From an uncultured Oscillospiraceae bacterium (GTDB taxonomy: Bacteria > Bacillota > Clostridia > Oscillospirales > Oscillospiraceae), in NCBI GenBank assembly GCA_934655935.1, contig CAKUHJ010000043.1:1-13184 (forward strand): DNA of 13,184 bases, read 5' to 3'. Positions 5,420 through 12,951 of the stretch are shown in pieces. The translations under genes and the position numbers were made by a program. The notes under the pieces were generated by a model. The model was given only the letters and a program-made list of their open reading frames with translations, ran no database searches and was not told where the DNA came from. Numbering within the stretch: the stretch's first letter is position 1; each line of letters starts with the position of its first letter.

Positions 5420-7177
5420 ATGGAATTTCTTGTAGATCTGATCTCGAAAGAGGTTTCCGGCGCGTTTGAACAGGCCGGCTTTGACGCGAAATACGGCAAG
5501 GCCACGCTCTCCAACCGTCCGGATTTGTGCGAATACCAGTGCAACGGCGCGATGCCTGCAGCCAAGCAGTATCATAAAGCGCCCATTCAGATTGCCTCCG
5601 CCGTGTGCGTGCAGCTTCAGGGCAGCGCCCTGTTCCGCTCCGTGGAGGCCGTCAATCCGGGCTTTCTCAATCTGAAGCTTTCCGAGGACTATCTTGCCGG
5701 ATACCTGCGCGAAATGGCGTCGGACACGCGGCTCGGCGTCAAGACTGACCCCGAGGCGGGCGTCGTGCTGGTCGACTACGGCGGGCCGAACGTGGCAAAG
5801 CCCCTGCATGTCGGCCATCTGCGCAGCGCCATCATCGGCGAGTCCATCAAGCGCATCTGCGCCTTCTTCGGCAACCGCACCATCGGCGACGTGCATCTGG
5901 GCGACTGGGGCCTTCAGATGGGCCTGATCATCGAGCAGCTGCGCGACGAGCAGCCGGAGCTTCCCTATTTTGACGAAACCTTTGCCGGGGACTATCCTGC
6001 GGATGCGCCCTTTACCATTTCCGACCTGGAGCGCATCTACCCCGCCGCCAGCGCAAAAAGCAAGGAGGACGAGGCCTTCGCCGCGCGCGCGCACGAGGCG
6101 ACCTTCCGCCTTCAGCGCGGCGAACGCGGCTATACAGCGCTCTGGAAGCTCATTCTGCGTCTGTCCGTAGAGGATCTCAAAAAAAACTACGACAATCTGG
6201 ACGTTCATTTTGAGCTCTGGAAGGGCGAAAGCGACGCGCAGCCTTACATTCCGGAGCTGCTGGAAAGAATCCGGGAAAGGAAGCTCGCCGTGGAGTCCGA
6301 GGGCGCGCTGGTCGTACCGGTGCAGACGCCGGAGGACACAAAGGAGCTTCCGCCCTGCATTCTTCTCAAGTCCGACGGCGCAACGCTGTACGCCACCACA
6401 GACCTTGCGACCATCATCCAGCGCGAGCGCGATTTCCATCCGGACAAGTATATTTACCTGACCGACAAACGGCAGAACCTGCATTTTGAGCAGGTCTTCC
6501 GCGTTGCGCGCATGGCGGAGCTGGTCAGCCCCAAGGCCGGGCTTTCGCACATCGGCTTCGGCACGATGAACGGCAAGGACGGCAAGCCCTTCAAAACGCG
6601 GGCCGGCGGCGTGATGCGGCTGGAAACCCTGATTCAGGAGGTTACGGACTATGTCACGGGCAAAATTCAGGAAAACCAGACGGTTCCCGACGAGGCGCTG
6701 GCCGAAACCGCAAAGCAGATTGCGCTGGCCGCGCTGAAATATGGCGATCTCAGCAACCTTCCGACAAAGGACTATGTCTTCGACCTGGACCGCTTCTCCT
6801 CCTTCGAGGGCAATACCGGCCCGTATATCCTCTACACCATCGTCCGCATCAAATCCATCCTTGCAAAATACGGCCGGCCCGCGGAGCCTGCGGCGCTTGC
6901 AGGGGCGCAAAGCGACGAGCAGAAGCAGCTGATGCTGATTCTGGCGCGGCTTTCGGACGCGCTGTGGAGCGCCTACCGCGAGCTCTCGCCAAACGCCATC
7001 TGCGCCTACATCTATGAGCTCAGCTGCGCGGCCAACAAGTTCTATCACGACGTCCGGATTCTTTCCGAGCCCGATGAAAAAAAGCAGGCAAGCTACATTG
7101 CGCTCATGGACCTTGCCAGGCGCGCGCTCGAATGCTGCATTTCCCTGCTCGGCTTCCGGGCACCGGAGCGGATGTAA
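5420..7177 (+). CDS. argS: Arginine-tRNA ligase
   Basis: This 585-residue class I aminoacyl-tRNA synthetase charges tRNA-Arg with arginine using ATP in the cytoplasm. The order is standard: an N-terminal Add-alpha domain (about 1-100), a catalytic Rossmann fold with NVAKPLHVGHLRSA (HIGH-type HVGH at 130-133) and GDVHLGDWGLQMG, the region replacing KMSKS (KTRAGGVMRLETL), then YGDLSNLPTKDY and FEGNTGPYILYTIVR near 460-475. A DALR anticodon-binding domain follows, ending in the typical APERM. I chose ATG 5420 over the in-frame ATG 5396, because 5396 would lie almost on the predicted transcription start while 5420 has AAAGGGTG just upstream. The stop region is duplicated: a 12-bp tandem repeat supplies a second in-frame TAA. 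The protein appears complete. Confidence 0.97.
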   Translation: MEFLVDLISKEVSGAFEQAGFDAKYGKATLSNRPDLCEYQCNGAMPAAKQYHKAPIQIASAVCVQLQGSALFRSVEAVNPGFLNLKLSEDYLAGYLREMASDTRLGVKTDPEAGVVLVDYGGPNVAKPLHVGHLRSAIIGESIKRICAFFGNRTIGDVHLGDWGLQMGLIIEQLRDEQPELPYFDETFAGDYPADAPFTISDLERIYPAASAKSKEDEAFAARAHEATFRLQRGERGYTALWKLILRLSVEDLKKNYDNLDVHFELWKGESDAQPYIPELLERIRERKLAVESEGALVVPVQTPEDTKELPPCILLKSDGATLYATTDLATIIQRERDFHPDKYIYLTDKRQNLHFEQVFRVARMAELVSPKAGLSHIGFGTMNGKDGKPFKTRAGGVMRLETLIQEVTDYVTGKIQENQTVPDEALAETAKQIALAALKYGDLSNLPTKDYVFDLDRFSSFEGNTGPYILYTIVRIKSILAKYGRPAEPAALAGAQSDEQKQLMLILARLSDALWSAYRELSPNAICAYIYELSCAANKFYHDVRILSEPDEKKQASYIALMDLARRALECCISLLGFRAPERM

Positions 7178-7194
7178 GCAAAGATGTAAGCAAA
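7171..7194 (+). repeat. 12-bp perfect tandem duplication across the argS stop codon
   Basis: GATGTAAGCAAA occurs twice in direct succession (7171-7182 and 7183-7194). The unit includes the last Met codon and TAA of argS, so the second copy adds a second in-frame ATG-TAA twelve bases on. Confidence 0.95.
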
Positions 7195-7202
7195 ATTTCC
7201 TG

Positions 7203-7230
7203 TTGACAAATCCGGAAAACATGCTATAAA
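7203..7230 (+). promoter_or_regulatory. Strong promoter between argS and the MATE gene
   Basis: Consensus -35 TTGACA (7203-7208) and -10 TATAAA (7225-7230) are 16 bp apart, with TGC (7222-7224) giving an extended -10. Transcription should start near 7237-7239. It is the best sigma-A match in the window and drives the MATE gene. The hairpin at 7246 lies within about ten bases of the predicted start. Confidence 0.8.
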
Positions 7231-7245
7231 TAGCGTCGAGACACT

Positions 7246-7274
7246 CAAGGGGCCCTTCCGGGCCCCTTGTTATT
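7246..7274 (+). terminator. GC-rich hairpin with short U-tract: argS terminator and 5' leader hairpin of the MATE gene
   Basis: CAAGGGGCCC (7246-7255) pairs perfectly with 7260-7269 around loop TTCC (7256-7259); TTATT follows (7270-7274). The stem is very stable but the U-tract is short and interrupted. It can end argS transcripts. Since the MATE promoter lies upstream of it, it is also the first structure in the MATE mRNA, where it could attenuate transcription or protect the 5' end. Confidence 0.75.
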
Positions 7275-7334
7275 CCGCAAAAAACGGATTTCTGTGTGTT
7301 TTTCCGACTCTAAGCTTGACAGGAGGTTTCATCC

Positions 7335-8702
7335 ATGACCCGCGATCTGACAACCGGAAGTCCCACAAAGGTCATCCTGCAGTTTGCGATACCGGTTCTG
7401 TTCGGCCTGCTGCTGCAGCAGGTCTATTCTCTGGTCGACACGGCCATCGTCGGCCACGCGCTGGGCGTGATGGCCCTCGGCGGCGTCGGCTCGACCGGTT
7501 CTTTGAACTTTCTGGTAATCGGCTTCTGCAACGGTCTGTGCACCGGCATGGCCATCCCCATTGCGCAGGCCTTCGGCGCGAATAACCGAAAAGAGCTGCG
7601 CATCCTGACCGGCAACTGCATCTGGCTGTGCGTGCTGGTTTCCGCCGCGCTGCTTCTTCTGACGCTTCCAAGCTGCCATTGGATGCTCCGGGTGACCGGC
7701 ACGCCGGAGGAGCAGTTTTCCTACGCCTACAGCTATATCTTCATCATCTTCGCCGGAATTCCGACCACGCTTCTGTATAATATGAGCGCCTGCATTCTCC
7801 GTGCGCTCGGCGACAGCAAAACCCCCGTGTGGTTCCTGGCGCTGGCCTCGGCGATCAACATCGCATTGGACCTGCTGTTTGTCTATCCGCTTCAGATGGG
7901 CGTTGCTGGCGCAGCCGTCGCGACAGTCATCTCCCAGGCGGTTTCCGGCCTGCTCTGCGTCCTGTTCATGGCGAAAAGATTTGAAATCCTCCGCATGAAC
8001 GCGGACGAACGAAGGCTCCGCCGCCCGCAGGCGATGCGCCTGCTTGGAATGGGGCTGCCGGTCGGCCTGCAGTTTTCCATTACCGCGGTCGGCTCGGTGC
8101 TTCTGCAAAGCTCCGTCAACTCCCTTGGCGCAATTCCGGTCTCCGGCGCCGCGACCGCAGGCAAGCTCTTTCAGCTCCTCGCCTGCCCGTACGATACCCT
8201 CGCCATGGCCGCCAGCAACTTTGCCGGGCAGAATCTTGGCGCGGGGAAATTTGACCGCATCCGCCGCGGCGTTTGGACCTGCATGGCGCTTGGCATGATC
8301 TACTGCGTCGCCCATATTCTCCTGGTCCAGTTCGGGTGCGAATACGCGGTGCTTCTGTTCATGTCCAGGGAGGAGTCCGGCGCGGTTCTTCCCTACACGC
8401 TGCAGATGTGCCGGATTGTTTCCTATTTTGGTCCGCTCCTTCTGGGCGTCAACGTTTTCCGCCTCTCTATTCAGGGCATGGGCTTCAGCCGCCTGGCGCT
8501 GTTTGCCGGGATTCTGGAAATGATCGCAAGGGTTATCATGGCCGTGTGGGGCGTGCCGGCGCTTGGCTTTACCGGCGCGTGTCTGGCCGGTCCCCTTGCC
8601 TGGGTGCTGGCGGACGCCTTTCTTGTGCCGGCCTGCTTTGCCTGCATCCGCAAGCGCGAGCAGCAGGCGCTGGACGCCAGAAAAGAGCTCGCCACCGAAT
8701 AA
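7335..8702 (+). CDS. MATE-family multidrug/cation antiporter
   Basis: This is a 455-residue integral membrane exporter of the NorM-like/DinF-like MATE class, which expels drugs or metabolites in exchange for Na+ or H+. Two homologous halves of six helices are apparent. The N half has FAIPVLFGLLLQQVYSLVDT (helix 1) and AIVGHALGVMALGGVGST, then RALGDSKTPVWFLALASAIN with LDLLFVYPLQMGVAGAAVAT, which are the usual MATE landmarks. The C half repeats the pattern (GMGLPVGLQFSITAVGSVLL; FAGQNLGAGKFDRIRRG; IQGMGFSRLALFAGILEM). ATG 7335 follows a strong AGGAGG (7321-7326) with 8-base spacing. It has its own promoter and is followed by a convergent terminator, so it is monocistronic. Substrate cannot be predicted. 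Length is normal. Confidence 0.96.
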   Translation: MTRDLTTGSPTKVILQFAIPVLFGLLLQQVYSLVDTAIVGHALGVMALGGVGSTGSLNFLVIGFCNGLCTGMAIPIAQAFGANNRKELRILTGNCIWLCVLVSAALLLLTLPSCHWMLRVTGTPEEQFSYAYSYIFIIFAGIPTTLLYNMSACILRALGDSKTPVWFLALASAINIALDLLFVYPLQMGVAGAAVATVISQAVSGLLCVLFMAKRFEILRMNADERRLRRPQAMRLLGMGLPVGLQFSITAVGSVLLQSSVNSLGAIPVSGAATAGKLFQLLACPYDTLAMAASNFAGQNLGAGKFDRIRRGVWTCMALGMIYCVAHILLVQFGCEYAVLLFMSREESGAVLPYTLQMCRIVSYFGPLLLGVNVFRLSIQGMGFSRLALFAGILEMIARVIMAVWGVPALGFTGACLAGPLAWVLADAFLVPACFACIRKREQQALDARKELATE

Positions 8703-8703
8703 A

Positions 8704-8740
8704 AAACTGAGGAAGAGGGACGCGCCCTCTTCCTCAGTTT
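8704..8740. terminator. Terminator between convergent MATE gene and transglutaminase operon
   Basis: Bases 8704-8719 pair exactly with 8725-8740 around loop 8720-8724 (16 bp). Read on the minus strand, the stem ends in six U's (complement of 8701-8706), a canonical terminator for the minus-strand operon. On the plus strand the tail is only TTTCTTAAC, so it is weaker for the MATE gene. Confidence 0.9.
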
Positions 8741-8771
8741 CTTAACTTCAGCGTATCAGAAAGCCTGCATC

Positions 8772-10904
8772 TTACCACAGCGCATAGACGACGCGGTACA
8801 GCGCGCGTTTCCAGGGCCGGCGGTCCTGCCGCAGCCCTACGGTCAGCTCGCTGCAGAAATCGCGAAGCTGCTGCAGCTCCTCCTGCGTCAGCTTGTGGCG
8901 GCTGAAGCGCGCCTTCTCCGCCAGCGCGGTCAGCTCGTCCGGCGTCGTCCTGCCGCTGATTTTTGCAAGCCACTGCGCATGGCGGTAATACATGACGGCC
9001 CGGCGGTTACAGCTGCCGCGGCCCATCGCCGCAGCGCGGATGGAAAACAGCAGCGCGCGCCAGGAAAACACCAGCGCAGCAAGCCCCAGCAGCGCCCAGA
9101 CGATCCCCGGCAGGCGGAAGCGCTTTTTTTCCGCAGCAGCCGCCCCGCCCTGCGGTTTGCTTTCCTCCGGCGTGCTGGACGGCTGCGTGCCGCCTTGCGG
9201 CAGATCCGGTGAAGCGCCTTCCGGCGCGGGTTCTCCGCCGCCGGACGCATCCGGGCCGGGCTGCCGGGCGGAGGCGGCGGGCGTCGCGTCCAGCTGCACC
9301 CAGCCAAGTCCGTCCACATAGGCCTCGGTCCAGGCGTGCGCGTCGTCGGAGGTGACGTCTGTCCAGCCGTCCTGCGTGCTTTCCGCCAGATATCCGGTCA
9401 CGAACCTGGCAGGAACGTCCCACAATCGGAGAAGCACCGTCGCGGCCGTTGCAAAATGCACGCAGTAGCCGGTTTCGCTCTCATGAAGAAACCACTCTGT
9501 AAAATCGCGGTCCGCCGGCGCTCTTTGCGTATTGAGATCATAGCGCGCACTCTGCTGCACATATGCCTGCACCAGGCGGATTTTCTCTTCCGTGGTGGGC
9601 GCGGCGGAGGCGGAAGCCTGCAGCGCCTGCATGACGTCGGAAACAGACTCCGCCAGTCCCTCCGGAAGCTGCGTATAGGTCTGCGCCGCGAACGCAGCGT
9701 ACCCCGGCGCGGCGATATCCGCGGACGTCTGCGGCGAGAAAAAATAGGAATACTCAGTTTCCTGCTCCGGGTTGGACACGTAGCTGTCGCCGCTGAGCGT
9801 CACCGCCTCCGACGCTGCGGGCCAGCACGGAAGATAACGGACCCCGGATTTCATATCGGTCTGAATTTCAAGCGCGTAGACCGGAGCCTGAGACGGCGCG
9901 GCAAGCGGGGCCTCCAGCCGGGAAATTTCCGCCTCGTCCGCGGCGTCCGCAGGGCTCCAGCGATGGCCGTCGTAGCGCGCCATGGACGCGCCGCGCAGAT
10001 ATACGCTGCCGGACGGCGCACCGGTTCTGACCTGCATCACATGCAGAGAGAACTGCGTCTGCGGGCCAATGCGGGAAAGATTGAAACCGCTCACGCCGGA
10101 ATCCCAGAGATAGCTTCCAAGCAGGCTCGGCGAAAACGCAGACGAAGTGGGAAAGGAAACAGAGGAAACCCTTTTGGGAAGCACAGAAAGCGTTTTGATC
10201 GCCTCCTGCGCATGCGTCTTCAGCGCCTGCGGCCATGCGGCCCGCTGATACTCCGCCGCCGGAACCAGCAGTGCCGGCAGCGCCGCGTAGCACGCAAGCG
10301 GAAGCAGCAGCAAAAGCGCAAGGCGGCTTCCCTGCCCGTGCGGCGTCAGGCGGCTGCGCTGCGTAAACACAAGCAGCGCAATGCAGAACACCACCAGAAC
10401 CGCGCTCCACGGCGCAGGCGGCGTCTCCAGAATGACCAGGCAGAGCACCAGAACCGGCGCCGCCGAAGCAATCGCCCAGAGCGCACTTTTCCTCCTGCAG
10501 ACGACGAGCGCGCTCAGAAAGGCAAACCACGCGCCTACGCACGCAAGCGCCGCGGTCGCCGGGCCCTCCGGCGCGGCCGCAGCCTCCGGCAGCTTTGGAA
10601 AAACGCCGCAGTAAAACGCGTAGACTGCCGCAGCCGTGGAGATAGCGCTGGGCGCAATCTCATCCCAGAAAAGCGCCAGACCTCCGCCCGCCAGAAGCGC
10701 GCACACAAGGTACGGCCAGAAGCGCGGCAGCAGCATCAGCCCCGCGAAGACGGCCCCTGCCGCCGCGCAGAAAAGCGCCAGCCACCAGGCCCCGGCCTGC
10801 AGGGAAAAAGAGCTTTTCAGGCAGAAGCAGAGCCCGGCGCCAAGCCCGGTTCCGCAGACGAAGGCCGCCAGAAAGCGCGAAAGCCGCGCGTCATGCTTCT
10901 TCAT
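8772..10904 (-). CDS. Membrane-anchored transglutaminase-like protein (TgpA type)
   Basis: This is a 710-residue protein. Its N-terminal third is a membrane domain with about seven to eight hydrophobic helices (about 10-30, 38-60, 63-80, 115-136, 142-159, 165-181, 194-216). An extracytoplasmic region follows. The transglutaminase core has the Cys-His-Asp triad: C481 in GYCVHFATAATVLLR, H523 in DDAHAWTEAYVDG, and D539 in GWVQLDATP. Next come a Pro/Gly-rich linker (about 546-592), a last transmembrane helix (about 599-620) and a cytoplasmic tail with a DUF4129-like look. Papain-like transglutaminase folds act on peptide or protein bonds; the substrate is unknown, and Pseudomonas TgpA is essential there. 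ATG 10904 overlaps the DUF58 stop by 4 bp (ATGA), so the genes are translationally coupled. It is the last gene of the MoxR-DUF58-transglutaminase operon. Confidence 0.93.
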   Translation of the reverse strand: MKKHDARLSRFLAAFVCGTGLGAGLCFCLKSSFSLQAGAWWLALFCAAAGAVFAGLMLLPRFWPYLVCALLAGGGLALFWDEIAPSAISTAAAVYAFYCGVFPKLPEAAAAPEGPATAALACVGAWFAFLSALVVCRRKSALWAIASAAPVLVLCLVILETPPAPWSAVLVVFCIALLVFTQRSRLTPHGQGSRLALLLLLPLACYAALPALLVPAAEYQRAAWPQALKTHAQEAIKTLSVLPKRVSSVSFPTSSAFSPSLLGSYLWDSGVSGFNLSRIGPQTQFSLHVMQVRTGAPSGSVYLRGASMARYDGHRWSPADAADEAEISRLEAPLAAPSQAPVYALEIQTDMKSGVRYLPCWPAASEAVTLSGDSYVSNPEQETEYSYFFSPQTSADIAAPGYAAFAAQTYTQLPEGLAESVSDVMQALQASASAAPTTEEKIRLVQAYVQQSARYDLNTQRAPADRDFTEWFLHESETGYCVHFATAATVLLRLWDVPARFVTGYLAESTQDGWTDVTSDDAHAWTEAYVDGLGWVQLDATPAASARQPGPDASGGGEPAPEGASPDLPQGGTQPSSTPEESKPQGGAAAAEKKRFRLPGIVWALLGLAALVFSWRALLFSIRAAAMGRGSCNRRAVMYYRHAQWLAKISGRTTPDELTALAEKARFSRHKLTQEELQQLRDFCSELTVGLRQDRRPWKRALYRVVYALW

Positions 10905-11896
10905 ACCCTCGCTTCCTTTCCTTCTCCCGGCGCTATATGGCAGCGCCAGTCCGCCTGCGGATACCGCTTGCCTGCAATGCTGGGAAGCGGCTGCGTCAGC
11001 GGCAGATGCAAAAGCCGCACGACCAGCGGCTCCAGCGCAGACGCTTCCGGAATCGGGACAGAATCAAACTCATGCCGCAGGGTATCCGGAAAGTCAATCT
11101 GGTGGGGCACCTCATGCGCGCTCAGCCACTGCGACAGCCAGAGAAGCTGATCGAGCGTCCGGTCCATCTCCGCGCGGTCCGCGCTCAGGTCAAAGCTCAG
11201 CACAACCTGCCCCCGGTTCGGCTCCTGCGCCTCCCGGACAATGAGCTCGCCGGTCTTCGCCGAAAGCTTCCAGTGCACATCGCGCAGACTGTCCCCGGGT
11301 CGGTATTCCCGCAGCTCGTGCTGCTCGGAAAAGCCGCCGCCGTACTTTGGCCGGTAGGAGCGGAACTGAAACGCGCCGAGATTCGGAAGCTCCCGGGGAG
11401 GCTGCGGCTGCGGGAGCACCAGAAGCGTCTTTTCAGGCGGCTGCGGGAGCCTTTTCCCGAACAGCCCCAGATAGTCATAAACCGTAAGCCGCTCCAGGGC
11501 GCAGACCATCGCGCCGCTGTGCTCCGTCCGGATGGGAAGCGCGAGCTTCTGCGAGCCGGCGGATAAAAATACGCGGCGAAACGCCTGCGCGCCCATCTCG
11601 TCGCGCAGGCAAAGCCGGACACGGTAAACCGGGACCGGCCAGCGGCCGCTTTGCGCCTGGAAGCACAGCTGCGCCGCCTCCGCGCGTGCGCAGTGCTCCG
11701 GAAGCGTCAGCGAAAAGCGGAAGCGCCGCATGGCCGGCAGGCTGACCAGCAGCGAAAAGGCCGGAAGTCCTGCCAGAAACACCAGCACATACCAGGAAAA
11801 CCAGCCCGTATAAAACACATGAAATACCAGCGCGCCCGACAGCGCGAGGCCATAAAGCACCCAGCTGCGCAGCATAGGCTCAGATTTTGGGCGCAT
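10901..11896 (-). CDS. DUF58 domain-containing protein
   Basis: This is a protein of 331 residues (324 from the inner start). Two N-terminal hydrophobic helices (about 12-30 and 34-53) anchor it, followed by a cytoplasmic or peripheral domain. The DUF58 signature HELREYRPGDSLRDVHWK (193-210), continuing LSAKTGELIVRE, is textbook. DUF58 proteins accompany MoxR ATPases and often show a von Willebrand A-like fold; a chaperone-substrate relationship is suspected but not proven. The start is ambiguous. ATG 11896 overlaps the MoxR gene by 17 bp but has its nearest GGAGG 18 bases away. ATG 11875, 4 bases after the MoxR stop, has no clear Shine-Dalgarno but gives the more usual short N-terminus (MLRSWVLYG). 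Either way, translation appears coupled to moxR. Confidence 0.92.
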   Translation of the reverse strand: MRPKSEPMLRSWVLYGLALSGALVFHVFYTGWFSWYVLVFLAGLPAFSLLVSLPAMRRFRFSLTLPEHCARAEAAQLCFQAQSGRWPVPVYRVRLCLRDEMGAQAFRRVFLSAGSQKLALPIRTEHSGAMVCALERLTVYDYLGLFGKRLPQPPEKTLLVLPQPQPPRELPNLGAFQFRSYRPKYGGGFSEQHELREYRPGDSLRDVHWKLSAKTGELIVREAQEPNRGQVVLSFDLSADRAEMDRTLDQLLWLSQWLSAHEVPHQIDFPDTLRHEFDSVPIPEASALEPLVVRLLHLPLTQPLPSIAGKRYPQADWRCHIAPGEGKEARV

Positions 11897-12806
11897 GAAC
11901 GCGCTTGAGAATTTCCTCCAGCGCGGCCCCTGCGTCCACGCCGCGCGTCTGCGCCTCCGGCGCCAGAAGCAGCCTGTGGCTGACCGTCGGCAGAAATACC
12001 GCCTGAATGTCCTTGGGCGTCACATAGTCCCGTCCCTGCACATAGGCAACCGCCTTTGCCATTGCCGCCATGGAAAGCGTTGCGCGCGGGCTTGCGCCGC
12101 GCAGAATCATCGGGTGCGAGCGCGTCCCCTGAATCAAGGAGACAATGTACTCCACAAGCTCCGGCTTGAGGTAGACCGCCGCCGCGGCGTCCTGCATGGC
12201 AATCAGGCTTTCCCGATCCACAACCTGCTGCACCAGGGAAAGCGGGTTCCCCTTCTGGCGGCTGAGGACCATTTCCTTTTCATCCTGCGCCGAGGGGTAG
12301 CCCAGAGACAGGCGGATGGTAAAGCGGTCCATCTGGGAATCCGGCAGCAGCTGCGTACCGGACGCGCCTGTCGGGTTCTGCGTGGCGAAAACAAAGAAGG
12401 GCTGCGGAATCTGGTGCGTCACGCCGTCGACGGTCACCTGCCCCTCCTCCATCGCCTCCAGAAGCGCGGATTGTGTACGCGAGGTCGCGCGGTTGAGCTC
12501 GTCCGCAAGAAAGAGATTGCAGAGCACCGCGCCGGGCTGATAGCGCATGCGTCCGCTCTCCGAGTCCAGAATGGAATAGCCGGTAATATCCGAAGGAAGA
12601 ACGTCCGGCGTAAACTGCACGCGTCCGTACCGCAGGCCAAGCGCCCGGGAAAAGGCAAGGGCCATATTGGTCTTTCCGACGCCCGGAATGTCCTCCAGAA
12701 GCACATGTCCGCGCGCAAGAATCACGGTCAGAATCCATACCAGCGCCCGGTCCTTGCCGCAGACGGCTTTTTTTACCTCGCTGATCACCTGACTTGTCTG
12801 ATTCAT
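11880..12806 (-). CDS. MoxR-family AAA+ ATPase
   Basis: This 308-residue cytoplasmic AAA+ ATPase belongs to the MoxR group (AAA_3 plus a C-terminal lid). Visible motifs: Walker A region EDIPGVGKT (38-46), Walker B NLFLADELNRA (97-107, D102 and E103), LLEAMEEGQVTVDG (115-128), sensor 1 FATQNP (140-145), LPDSQMDRF (154-162) with the candidate arginine finger R161, and sensor 2 in SPRAT (239-243). MoxR ATPases are thought to remodel or activate partner proteins, here probably the DUF58 and transglutaminase products encoded downstream. I chose ATG 12806, because GGAGGA (complement of 12814-12819) sits 7 bases upstream; the frame extends nine codons further to 12833 without such support. It is the first gene of the operon. 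Confidence 0.96.
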   Translation of the reverse strand: MNQTSQVISEVKKAVCGKDRALVWILTVILARGHVLLEDIPGVGKTNMALAFSRALGLRYGRVQFTPDVLPSDITGYSILDSESGRMRYQPGAVLCNLFLADELNRATSRTQSALLEAMEEGQVTVDGVTHQIPQPFFVFATQNPTGASGTQLLPDSQMDRFTIRLSLGYPSAQDEKEMVLSRQKGNPLSLVQQVVDRESLIAMQDAAAAVYLKPELVEYIVSLIQGTRSHPMILRGASPRATLSMAAMAKAVAYVQGRDYVTPKDIQAVFLPTVSHRLLLAPEAQTRGVDAGAALEEILKRVHAPKI

Positions 12807-12855
12807 TTGTCTGTCCTCCGTTTCCGGCGTCAAACGCCAAGCCTGCCATTTTTAT

Positions 12856-12884
12856 AGTATAGCAAACGCAGGCCTGAAATTCAT
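12856..12884 (-). promoter_or_regulatory. Promoter of the moxR operon
   Basis: On the minus strand, -10 TATACT (complement of 12856-12861) is preceded by TGC (complement of 12862-12864), an extended -10. The -35, ATGAAT (complement of 12879-12884) at 17 bp, is weak. Transcription should start near 12849, giving a leader of about 42 bases. A small 5-bp stem (12826-12830 with 12834-12838) lies in the leader just before the Shine-Dalgarno. Confidence 0.6.
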
Positions 12885-12930
12885 CCGAAGAAACCTGAAA
12901 AAAACCTGAATTTTTCAGTGCTTTTTCAGG
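12873..12930. repeat. Phased CCTGAA direct and inverted repeats between moxR and pfkA
   Basis: CCTGAA starts at 12873, 12894 and 12905 (21 and 11 bp steps, about two and one helical turns). Inverted copies TTCAG (12914-12918) and TTCAGG (12925-12930) follow. CCTGAAAAA (12894-12902) is an exact reverse complement of 12922-12930, and CTGAA-TTT-TTCAG (12906-12918) is an inner palindrome. The array overlaps the moxR -35 and lies just upstream of the pfkA promoter. It looks like an operator cluster, but no known regulator consensus is recognised. Confidence 0.6.
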
Positions 12931-12951
12931 GCGGCGGCTGCATTTTGTCCC

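Noticed and set aside
5384..7222. Open reading frame of about 612 codons antisense to argS
   Set aside because: It mirrors argS almost exactly, has no recognisable domain, and arises from GC-rich codon use; the sense frame is a clear arginyl-tRNA synthetase.
7316..7321. A second TTGACA just before the MATE ribosome-binding site
   Set aside because: A matching -10 would fall inside the gene, and the hexamer abuts the AGGAGG, so it is probably chance.
7268..7338. Possible 23-codon leader peptide (TTG or GTG start) overlapping the MATE start
   Set aside because: No Shine-Dalgarno before either start codon, and no run of regulatory codons.
9336..11150. Long plus-strand reading frame of about 604 codons opposite the transglutaminase gene
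   Set aside because: Arginine-rich, low-complexity translation typical of a shadow frame in GC-rich DNA; the opposite strand encodes an intact transglutaminase and DUF58 protein.
11895..12857. Plus-strand reading frame opposite moxR
   Set aside because: No domain, and it overlaps the complete AAA+ ATPase and its promoter.
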